DNA from: an uncultured Porphyromonadaceae bacterium
GTDB taxonomy: Bacteria; Bacteroidota; Bacteroidia; Bacteroidales; Muribaculaceae
Length of the DNA stretch: 5,211 nt
NCBI GenBank assembly: GCA_902470475.1
Contig: CABRGT010000091.1
Span: forward strand, 1-5,211
Direction of reading: 5' to 3'
In this document: positions 1 to 5,211 of the stretch, one piece after another
How the letters are laid out: each line of letters starts with the position of its first letter
How positions within the stretch are numbered: position 1 is the stretch's first letter
Translations under genes and position numbers: made by a program
Notes under the pieces: generated by a model
Told to the model about the DNA's origin: nothing
What the model saw: the letters and a program-made list of their open reading frames with translations, nothing else
Database searches by the model: none

Positions 1-11
1 TCTTCCGATCT
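1..11 (+). other. Residual Illumina adapter sequence (artefact)
   Basis: The first 11 bases, TCTTCCGATCT, are identical to the 3' end shared by the Illumina TruSeq read 1 and read 2 adapters. They sit exactly at the edge of the window, where an untrimmed adapter would remain in a contig. The genomic insert therefore probably starts at base 12. The adapter happens to be open in the frame of the following gene, so an automatic translation could extend into it wrongly. An 11-base match by chance at precisely this position is very unlikely. Confidence 0.9.
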
Positions 12-306
12 GATGCTTGAACCGCAGCTGCTCGCGACGGAGCGTGAGCTCGGCGGCCGCGCGGCCCTCTTCACCGGCCGGTGTCCGCACTGCGGCGACA
101 TGCCATGCACCAGGCCGACGGGCGCCCCGTGCCGCCATCCTGATCTCGTAAGACCGTCGCTCGAGGCTCTCGGCTACGACGTGGCGGCCATCATCGACAG
201 ATATCTCGGCATCAGGATGCTCTGGGGCCGTGACGGAAAACTGCCTGAATATCTTACGGTGGTCGGAGGCATTTTTCACGGCAACGCGCAACCTTTCCGG
301 TCCTGA
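12..306 (+). CDS. DUF2284 family metal-binding protein, C-terminal part (5'-truncated)
   Basis: This is the C-terminal half of a DUF2284 protein, a family of predicted cytoplasmic metal-binding proteins of unknown function, normally about 190-200 residues long. Counting from the Met codon at 13, four cysteines are spaced as Cys24-x2-Cys27-x4-Cys32-x7-Cys40, a likely metal or Fe-S site. They are followed by the family signature PCRHPDLVRPSLEALGYDV (residues 39-57) and a LPEYLTVVGGIFH ending (77-89), which fits the Bacteroidales branch. The stop is TGA at 304-306. The ATG at 13 is very probably an internal Met, because about half the expected length is missing upstream and the reading frame runs into the contig edge and adapter. 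The cysteine cluster is complete, so the visible half looks intact. The family assignment is from motif recognition; the biochemical role is unknown. Confidence 0.86.
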
Positions 307-355
307 TTACGTTATATCTCCGAACTTTCGATGATAAGGTATTAAATATGTCAGC

Positions 356-474
356 ACACCAGGGCCGGGACCCTCATTTGCGAGGCATCGACATACAAGC
401 CCGACCTTAGTGTTTCCAAAGTCCCAGAAAGGGGCGCAGGCCTCGGTCATTTCGACCTGAGGCCTATTTTTTTT
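356..474 (+). ncRNA. Candidate structured small RNA (three hairpins), unknown family
   Basis: The segment folds by eye into three consecutive hairpins. Bases 356-369 pair with 400-413 in a 14-position helix with 12 pairs (one G-U) and two C/A mismatches. Inside its loop, CCTC 372-375 can pair with GAGG 382-385. Bases 421-425 pair with 431-435 around an AGAAA loop. The third hairpin is the terminator at 438-465, followed by eight T. A near-consensus Bacteroidota -7 element, TAAATATG (343-350, consensus TAnnTTTG), lies a few bases upstream of the first stem, which would put the RNA's 5' end near the base of the helix. No matching -33 TTG is seen 19-21 bases further up. No plus-strand gene follows, so it is not a riboswitch leader. 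It could instead be a structured 3' UTR of the DUF2284 mRNA. I recognise no known RNA family. Confidence 0.45.
438..474 (+). terminator. Rho-independent terminator, plus strand
   Basis: AGGCCTC-GGTC (438-448) pairs with GACC-GAGGCCT (454-465) around the loop ATTTC. All 11 pairs are Watson-Crick, with a single bulged T at 458. One A and then eight T (467-474) follow. It works only in the plus direction, because the opposite flank has no T-run. It ends transcription of the DUF2284 gene or of the candidate small RNA; its distance of 131 bases from the DUF2284 stop leaves room for an RNA element in between. Confidence 0.88.
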
Positions 475-478
475 GCAG

Positions 479-514
479 AAAAACCCCGGTCAGCGCTGGA
501 GGCCGGCCGGGGTT
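479..514 (-). terminator. Rho-independent terminator of the GHL10 gene, minus strand
   Basis: Read on the minus strand, AACCCCGG (514-507) pairs with CCGGGGTT (489-482) in a perfect 8-bp stem, followed by a U-tract of five from 483 to 479. The 17-base loop is long but contains the self-complementary AGCGCT and an alternative CCGGCC pairing, so the real fold may be more compact. It lies 24 bases beyond the GHL10 stop codon and faces the plus-strand terminator, so the two units converge on a shared termination zone. Confidence 0.7.
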
Positions 515-538
515 GTGTCGCGGAAAAATCAGTCAGGA

Positions 539-3500
539 TCAGAATTCGCCGCTGATCACGATCTTGGCGGCGCCATCGGGTGTCACGATCACGTAGACAC
601 CGGCAGCGGGAAGCTGCAGCTCGACAGCCGAAGTAGCCGAAGCCACTTCGACGCCGGTGGCGGTGAATGCCTTGGCAAATGCCACGGGGGCGTCGAACAC
701 TACGGTGCGGCCGTAGATACGGTACGACGGCATCGCGTCGGCGACGTCGGCCACACCATGAGTCTTCTTCGTGATGGCGTATGCGGCCAGGCCGTTGCCG
801 GGCACATATACGTAGGCCGTGGCGCGGTCGGCGCTGTTCACCACAGCCGAAGCGGGAGCTGAGAATGTGGTGGAGTTGAAGCGGCCGAGAGTAGAAGCCG
901 GGACGGTCCACAGATGGCTTCCGGTCTCGAATTTACTGTCACTGCCGGCTACGGTCAGATGGTGGGTGAAGCCGGCCGACTCATGGCTCGAAGCGGCATA
1001 GAGCAGGAAGTCCTTGCCGTCGAATGTGAATGCCTCGACACCGTTGGAGGTCACTGCCGAAGCCGCCGGAGCGGGACGGTCGGAGATCTTGCCGGTCTGG
1101 AAATTGTAGAGGGCCGCGGAGGTCGTGCCGCCGTCGACATACAGGAGGGTGGAGCTGACGGGGAACACACGCGGCGCGATACCGAAATCGGATACACCGG
1201 CAGGATAGAATTCGCTCACACTGCGCTTTGTCGGTGTGGACGAGGTGCCGTCGGTCACTTTCCAGCGATAGATGACATTGCTGCCTGCCACGGCTGCGAA
1301 CACATAGAATTCGCCCGAGGTGACATCGCCGAAGACGCCGGCATGGTCGATGCGGCCCGATTCGGGAGCGGTGACGGATGCCACTTCGGTGAGCTTGCCG
1401 GTGTTGACATCGACAAGATGGACTTTCAGCGGAGTGGTATTGATGTTAAGGGTCAGATTGGTCACGCACAGATGGTCGTTGGAATCCCTGATGATGTCGT
1501 TGCAGGGCAGATAGCCGCACTGGCCGTCCTCGCTCAGGGCAAGATCGCGCTCGTGCTCGCCGGTCTCGGCGTTGTAGACCCGGAGATACAGATCGGCCTG
1601 TGCCGAGCCTTCGCTGCGTCCGCTCACATATACATATTCGCGCGTAGCGACCATGCCGCGGTTCATCTTGCCGTCATCGGCCACGGGGAAGTTGTCTGTA
1701 CCGGTCGAGCGGAACCACAGCGACGTGAGGCGGTACTCCTCCGTATCGGCATATGTGTCGCCGTCGGTAAGGACAGTGTATCCGGCCTCGTAGTTGCCGA
1801 TAGCGCGCTTGGGAGTCGTGAATGTGAAAGCGTCGGAAGCGGTGCCGAGTTTTTCGGGCTGTGCGGTGACCACGCGCCAGTAGTAGGTCGTGGAGCCGCG
1901 CAGTGTCGACAGATCGATGTCGGCCTTGTCGGCGGTGATGCCGCCCTTGGTGAGGGCTTTCACGGCGAAGTCGGCAGTCAGAGAGATTTCCACGGTGTAA
2001 GTGGCGTCGGCGACGGGCTTCCAGCTGAAAGTGGTGTTCCAGTCGACATTCGAACCGTCGGCCGGAGCGATGAGCGAGGTCTTTTCCGACGGAACGGTCG
2101 AATAGCCGATCAGCGCGGGTTCGGACTCGTAGCCGTAGCCGTCGTAGACGCATACGGCATAGTAGTAGCCCGATGTGCGGTCGGCAGGCAGGGTGTATGA
2201 GGTGCCGTATGACACGCCCAGCAGGTATGCGACATCGATGCCGTCGCCGGTGGGATCCATGGCGTTGTCAAGCGACACGGAAGTAGGCACGGCATACACC
2301 GAGTAGCGGATCACCGAGTTGGCGCGCTCGCCCTTGGTGGCCGTCCAGCTCAGAGTGGAGCCGCTGCGGCTGAAACCGGCGGGAGCGGCATACACCGCAC
2401 GCTCCTTCCACGTAATGCGCGGCACCAGCGAAGGAGCCTGATACGTGTGCTCGTAGAGATAGTTGCCCAGACCGGCAGCACCGCCCGAGGCGCCCGCGCC
2501 GTCGATATTCTTGGCCGAGTAGTAGATCGAACCCGGATCGGCGTGCGTGTTGTGCTTGCGGTGCAGGGCCACCTGCTTGGCCAGGTCGGCCCAGTTGGCA
2601 GTGGTGTTGTTATCGGCCAGAAGCGACACCGAGTGCGACGCATAGAAGTGGCGGCCGAACTTGGCTGACACGTCGCTCCACCACTTGGTCAGCGGCTCGA
2701 ACGGAGCTGTCGAATGCGTGGTGACCCAGTAGAGCTGGGGCGAGATGAAGTCGATGGAGCCGTCGCTCAGCCATGCCAGCGGATCGCTGTAGATCTGGTC
2801 GTACTGCCAGTCGCCCGACGGCACGGGAACTCCGGCCACGCCGTACTGCGACGACGACTTGCCGGCCACGCCTGCGGGCGAGAGGCCGAATCGCATGTCG
2901 GGACGGTCGATCTGGATGTTGTCGTAGATTTCCTTCATGAAATCGTTGATGTTCTTGCGGCGCCAGTCGGCCATCGAGAGCGTCGTGCCCGAAGCCTTGT
3001 AGAGGTCATAGTCGGGAGCGCCGGTGCCTTCGGCCGTACCCCCGCTGGGGTAGAAGTAGTCGTCGAAGAGCATGCCGTCGATGGCATAGTTGGTGTAGAT
3101 CTCCTTGATGACTTTCAGGATATGGGCGCGCGTCTCCGGCATGCCGGGATTGAACACGATATAGCTACCGTTAGAGAGCAGCCAGCCGTCGGCCTCCCAC
3201 TTCTGGTCCTGCGGAGTCGAGTAAGGCTTGCCGTTGGAGCTCTCGCGGTAGGGATTCACCCACGCATAGCATTCGAGGCCGCGCTTGTGGCACTCCTCGA
3301 CGGCAAACGCCAGCGGATCCCAGCCCGGATCCTTGCCGCGCGTGCCGGTCAGCACGGAGTTCCAGGGTTCGTAGCTCGATTTGTACATGGCGTCGGCAAG
3401 ACCGCGCACCTGGAAGCACACGCCGTTGAAATTATGTGCGGCAAAGTTATCGAGGAAGTCGATAAGCTGCTGCTTGGCCGTGGCCTGGTTGGTGGATTTA

Positions 3501-3625
3501 GGCCAGTCGATGGCCCAGACGGTAGCAAGCCATGAGGATCGCAGCTCGCGCTTGGGCGACTGGGCCTGCACCGCCCCCGCGAGGGTCAGCAAGGCCACCA
3601 GCATGGTAAGTAGTCTTTTTTTCAT
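539..3625 (-). CDS. Secreted multidomain GHL10 (DUF187) glycoside hydrolase-like protein
   Basis: A 1028-residue exported protein whose N-terminal part belongs to GHL10/DUF187, the glycoside hydrolase-like family that includes E. coli DigH (YddW), which cleaves peptide-free peptidoglycan glycan strands. Residues 1-22 are a signal peptide (MKKR, hydrophobic core, likely cut after AQA). The TIM-barrel-like domain spans about 26-407, with family motifs WVNPYR (122-127), DGMLFDDYFYP (183-193, acidic Asp188/Asp189) and FISPQLYW (293-300). Two fibronectin III-like domains follow (about 408-512 and 517-605). Next is a beta-rich, probably propeller-like domain (about 610-955, perhaps DUF4623-like, uncertain), then a terminal beta-domain (about 965-1025) ending in LPAAGVYVIV, which resembles a type IX secretion tail. 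The ATG at 3625 is chosen because it immediately precedes the signal peptide. No Shine-Dalgarno sequence is seen, as is usual in Bacteroidota. It is probably co-transcribed with the SGNH gene 47 bases upstream. Peptidoglycan or another polysaccharide may be the substrate; sequence alone does not decide. Confidence 0.92.
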   Translation of the reverse strand: MKKRLLTMLVALLTLAGAVQAQSPKRELRSSWLATVWAIDWPKSTNQATAKQQLIDFLDNFAAHNFNGVCFQVRGLADAMYKSSYEPWNSVLTGTRGKDPGWDPLAFAVEECHKRGLECYAWVNPYRESSNGKPYSTPQDQKWEADGWLLSNGSYIVFNPGMPETRAHILKVIKEIYTNYAIDGMLFDDYFYPSGGTAEGTGAPDYDLYKASGTTLSMADWRRKNINDFMKEIYDNIQIDRPDMRFGLSPAGVAGKSSSQYGVAGVPVPSGDWQYDQIYSDPLAWLSDGSIDFISPQLYWVTTHSTAPFEPLTKWWSDVSAKFGRHFYASHSVSLLADNNTTANWADLAKQVALHRKHNTHADPGSIYYSAKNIDGAGASGGAAGLGNYLYEHTYQAPSLVPRITWKERAVYAAPAGFSRSGSTLSWTATKGERANSVIRYSVYAVPTSVSLDNAMDPTGDGIDVAYLLGVSYGTSYTLPADRTSGYYYAVCVYDGYGYESEPALIGYSTVPSEKTSLIAPADGSNVDWNTTFSWKPVADATYTVEISLTADFAVKALTKGGITADKADIDLSTLRGSTTYYWRVVTAQPEKLGTASDAFTFTTPKRAIGNYEAGYTVLTDGDTYADTEEYRLTSLWFRSTGTDNFPVADDGKMNRGMVATREYVYVSGRSEGSAQADLYLRVYNAETGEHERDLALSEDGQCGYLPCNDIIRDSNDHLCVTNLTLNINTTPLKVHLVDVNTGKLTEVASVTAPESGRIDHAGVFGDVTSGEFYVFAAVAGSNVIYRWKVTDGTSSTPTKRSVSEFYPAGVSDFGIAPRVFPVSSTLLYVDGGTTSAALYNFQTGKISDRPAPAASAVTSNGVEAFTFDGKDFLLYAASSHESAGFTHHLTVAGSDSKFETGSHLWTVPASTLGRFNSTTFSAPASAVVNSADRATAYVYVPGNGLAAYAITKKTHGVADVADAMPSYRIYGRTVVFDAPVAFAKAFTATGVEVASATSAVELQLPAAGVYVIVTPDGAAKIVISGEF

Positions 3626-3672
3626 GTTTGGTCTTTAGGATTAAACTATTAATATATTATTTCAATTCGTTG

Positions 3673-4758
3673 TCATTCGGTAATCATCGGGGCAACGATA
3701 CGGTACGTGGCGCGCGCGAATGCGGCGAACCCCGTATCGGTGAAGTGATAGTTGTCGACCGTGGCCTCGGGATCCGACAGCACCTCGTCGGCCGTCATAT
3801 AGCTGATGCGGGGATCTTCGGCATGCAGCCGGTCGAATATGGCCCGGAACACCTCGTTCTTGCGCGTGAGCGTCGCGAAGACTTCGCTACTGAAGCGCGC
3901 GGCCGGAAACATGGGGCTTTCCACGAACAGGATCGGTGTCGTCGGACGGCTGGCGCGCAGGATGCGGTAGAACGGCTCCAGACGCTCCGTAAGCATGTCG
4001 GCGGTGCAGTTGGGAAGCACATCGATCACATACACCGACGCGTCGGCCGAGGCCATCAGGGAGGCCACTGCCGGATCAAGCTGCGCGTTGCCGCTGAAGC
4101 CGAGATTGATGACATCGCGGTTGAGCATGCGGCCCAGTATGGATGTATGCACCATGCCGGGGCGCGTGGCGCATCCGCCCTGCAGTATACTCGTGCCATA
4201 CATCACCACCGGACGGTCGCGCCGCGGCAGGTCCACCGCCGGAGCCTCGACCACGGCCGCCGAGTCGGTGAGTATGTACACGCTGTCGACACCGTCGTAG
4301 AGCGGCAGATAGAGCATGTACTCGCGCATGCGGCGGGGCATGTCGGGCATGATGAGCGAACGCGACATGTGCTCGCGCAGAGCCGGACGGCCGGCACCGA
4401 CCGTAGTCCAGGTCGAATCGTCCTGAAGCACGTAGAGGTCGACGCCACGGATACCCGTCGGGGTCATATGGTTCATGTTGAACATCTTGAGCGAGCGCCA
4501 CTGCGCGCCGATGGCCTCGGCGTCCGAACGGAAGCGGATCGCCAGTCCGGCCGAATTGTACCCGAGGTCGCGCAGCTCCGTACGCACGGTGTCGGCCATG
4601 GCGTCGGGCAGGCGCGAATATGCTTTCGAGGCATCAGGCGCGAGCGTACCCGTCACAGGAAATGCCGACGCGTCGTGAGCCACCATCTCGGAAACCTTTA
4701 TGGCATGGCCGGCAATACCGGCACTCAGAAGTATCAATAGCGGTATCAGTCGTTTCAT
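3673..4758 (-). CDS. Secreted SGNH/GDSL hydrolase with N-terminal GxDLY domain
   Basis: A 361-residue exported hydrolase, probably an esterase removing acyl groups from a carbohydrate. Residues 1-19 form a signal peptide (MKR, leucine-rich core, likely cut after GHA). The N-terminal beta-domain (about 20-175) carries the diagnostic GVDLY motif at 105-109 (GxDLY family, PF14607). The catalytic SGNH domain (about 180-360, Lipase_GDSL_3 type, PF14606) shows the nucleophile block YGTS with Ser190, the oxyanion glycine/asparagine block NLGFSGN (218-224), a block III asparagine in VLPNC (Asn250) and the Asp335-x2-His338 dyad in DNYHFTDTG. All expected catalytic elements are present, and the length is normal for this two-domain type. 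A perfect -7 promoter element lies upstream; the 5' UTR would be about 40 bases with no Shine-Dalgarno. It is first in a probable operon with the GHL10 gene. The 47-base spacer (3626-3672) is strikingly AT-rich but shows no clear second promoter. The natural substrate is unknown. Confidence 0.93.
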   Translation of the reverse strand: MKRLIPLLILLSAGIAGHAIKVSEMVAHDASAFPVTGTLAPDASKAYSRLPDAMADTVRTELRDLGYNSAGLAIRFRSDAEAIGAQWRSLKMFNMNHMTPTGIRGVDLYVLQDDSTWTTVGAGRPALREHMSRSLIMPDMPRRMREYMLYLPLYDGVDSVYILTDSAAVVEAPAVDLPRRDRPVVMYGTSILQGGCATRPGMVHTSILGRMLNRDVINLGFSGNAQLDPAVASLMASADASVYVIDVLPNCTADMLTERLEPFYRILRASRPTTPILFVESPMFPAARFSSEVFATLTRKNEVFRAIFDRLHAEDPRISYMTADEVLSDPEATVDNYHFTDTGFAAFARATYRIVAPMITE

Positions 4759-4803
4759 ATCTTGGATTCAAGGTCTTAAGCTGTCATCGAGACAATTGCC
4801 CCG

Positions 4804-4833
4804 CAAAGTTAGCAAAAATCCGCCAAACAGCAA
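4804..4833 (-). promoter_or_regulatory. Bacteroidota-type promoter for the SGNH-GHL10 unit
   Basis: Read on the minus strand, TAACTTTG (4811 to 4804) is a perfect match to the Bacteroidota primary sigma -7 consensus TAnnTTTG. A TTG (4833 to 4831), matching the core of the -33 element, lies 19 bases upstream, within the usual 19-21 range. Transcription would start a few bases after 4804, giving a leader of roughly 40 bases before the ATG at 4758. The -33 element falls in the loop of the preceding terminator hairpin, so the promoter and the upstream gene's terminator overlap. Confidence 0.75.
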
Positions 4834-4851
4834 GCTGTCAGGCGGATTTTT
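4814..4851 (-). terminator. Terminator of the alpha/beta hydrolase gene; symmetrical, could act both ways
   Basis: AAAAATCCGCC (4814-4824) and GGCGGATTTTT (4841-4851) form a perfect 11-bp stem. A further ACAG/CTGT pairing (4827-4830 with 4835-4838) closes a CAAG tetraloop. Because the stem starts with A5 and ends with T5, both strands carry a U-tract. Its position 36 bases after the stop of the minus-strand alpha/beta hydrolase makes it that gene's terminator. It separates that gene from the SGNH-GHL10 unit. Confidence 0.88.
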
Positions 4852-4886
4852 CACCGGAGATACGCCGAATGGAGTGAATGGCGTGC

Positions 4887-5211
4887 TCAGCGCCGGCGGC
4901 GCGAATGGCGGCGGTGGCTGCGGCGGGCCGGAGCCTTGAGGCCCGTGTAAGCCGACTGGAATACCTGTTCGGTGAGCGGGAATGTAGGCCTGGCGGCACG
5001 CAGCGAGTCGGTGAGCGAGTGGCTCATGAGCCAGTCGTAGATGTCCTGGCGATAGAACAGACGCGCCGGACGCGAATGGTTCATGCCCTTGATGCGGTCG
5101 TAGGTGAGACGCACCGTGTCGGTGCTGTCGCGGCCGGAGTTGACGGCCTGCACCACGCGGTCGCTCTGGGCCACGGTCACGGCGCGGTCGGCCGTGCCGT
5201 GGATGATCCAC
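4887..5211 (-). CDS. Alpha/beta hydrolase (prolyl oligopeptidase-like), C-terminal part (N-terminus outside window)
   Basis: The visible 107 residues are the C-terminal end of a serine hydrolase with the alpha/beta fold. They start with WIIHGTADRAV, the strand-turn that carries the catalytic acid (Asp at visible residue 8). The catalytic histidine region GMNHSRPARLFYRQ follows (His at visible residue 45), then the final helix IYDWLMSHSL. The nucleophile elbow lies upstream, outside the window. This arrangement fits prolyl oligopeptidase/dienelactone hydrolase/acetylxylan esterase-like proteins; the substrate cannot be told. The frame is open to the window edge; a GTG at 5180-5178 is not the start because the conserved HGTAD motif precedes it. 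After the hydrolase core, a tail of about 33 residues ends in ARRSHRRHSRRRR. The gene has its own terminator 36 bases downstream and so is probably a separate unit from the SGNH gene. Confidence 0.85.
   Translation of the reverse strand, partial: WIIHGTADRAVTVAQSDRVVQAVNSGRDSTDTVRLTYDRIKGMNHSRPARLFYRQDIYDWLMSHSLTDSLRAARPTFPLTEQVFQSAYTGLKAPARRSHRRHSRRRR

Noticed and set aside
356..474. Possible riboswitch or tRNA-like element
   Set aside because: No plus-strand gene follows for a riboswitch to control, and there is no T-loop, anticodon arm or acceptor pairing of a tRNA. I also see no SRP RNA apical motif.
447..911. A 154-codon minus-strand open frame and a 129-codon plus-strand frame at the 3' end of the GHL10 gene
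   Set aside because: Both overlap the real gene and a terminator, are of antisense or frame-shadow composition, and have no recognisable family.
914..2200. A 428-codon open frame on the plus strand, antisense to the GHL10 gene
   Set aside because: Its translation has no recognisable domain and is rich in residues typical of GC-rich antisense frames. The minus-strand protein has a signal peptide and continuous family motifs over the same bases.
2714..3535. A 273-codon plus-strand open frame antisense to the GHL10 catalytic domain
   Set aside because: It lies exactly opposite the most conserved part of the GHL10 gene and shows no coherent fold or motif.
3640..3672. Second promoter for the GHL10 gene in the AT-rich spacer
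   Set aside because: The best -7-like string on the minus strand, TAGTTTAA, misses the last two consensus bases and no TTG stands 19-21 bases before it.
3628..4740. A 370-codon plus-strand open frame covering the SGNH gene
   Set aside because: The translation is His/Arg/Gly-rich with no domain, while the minus-strand frame holds a full set of SGNH catalytic blocks and a signal peptide.
4768..5211. A 147-codon minus-strand open frame overlapping the alpha/beta hydrolase
   Set aside because: It is low-complexity (Arg, His, Pro) and runs through the terminator hairpin. The alternative frame has the HGTAD and GMNH hydrolase motifs and stops before the terminator.

Overview
This window looks like a contig end from a GC-rich member of the Bacteroidales, most likely Muribaculaceae or a relative. 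The evidence is a perfect Bacteroidota-type -7 promoter element (TAACTTTG), starts without Shine-Dalgarno sequences, protein families typical of gut Bacteroidales (GHL10/DUF187 glycosidase, GxDLY-type SGNH hydrolase, Bacteroides-type DUF2284 protein), and a type IX-secretion-like C-terminal domain. The family-level placement is inference from protein style, not proof.

Layout. Bases 1-11 match the 3' end of the Illumina TruSeq adapter and are not genomic. A 5'-truncated DUF2284 metal-binding protein follows on the plus strand (12-306). Next is a gene-free stretch of about 230 bases (307-538). Its first part folds into a three-hairpin candidate small RNA that ends in a strong plus-strand intrinsic terminator (438-474). 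Its second part holds an opposing minus-strand terminator (479-514). The plus-strand gene and the minus-strand genes therefore converge here.

The rest of the window is on the minus strand. Reading right to left, it holds the C-terminal 107 residues of an alpha/beta hydrolase (4887-5211), a terminator hairpin (4814-4851), a promoter whose -33 element lies inside that hairpin's loop (4804-4833), a secreted SGNH/GDSL hydrolase with an N-terminal GxDLY domain (3673-4758), and after a 47-base AT-rich spacer a secreted 1028-residue multidomain GHL10 glycoside hydrolase-like protein (539-3625).

The SGNH hydrolase and the GHL10 protein probably form a two-gene transcription unit, running from the promoter near 4804 to the terminator near 479. 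Both have signal peptides, so they should act outside the cytoplasm. The pairing of a putative glycosidase with a putative esterase suggests joint breakdown or trimming of an acylated glycan, either peptidoglycan or a diet/host polysaccharide. The substrate cannot be read from the sequence. No CRISPR, tRNA, rRNA, insertion sequence or phage gene is visible. The least explained element is the structured RNA candidate at about 356-474.
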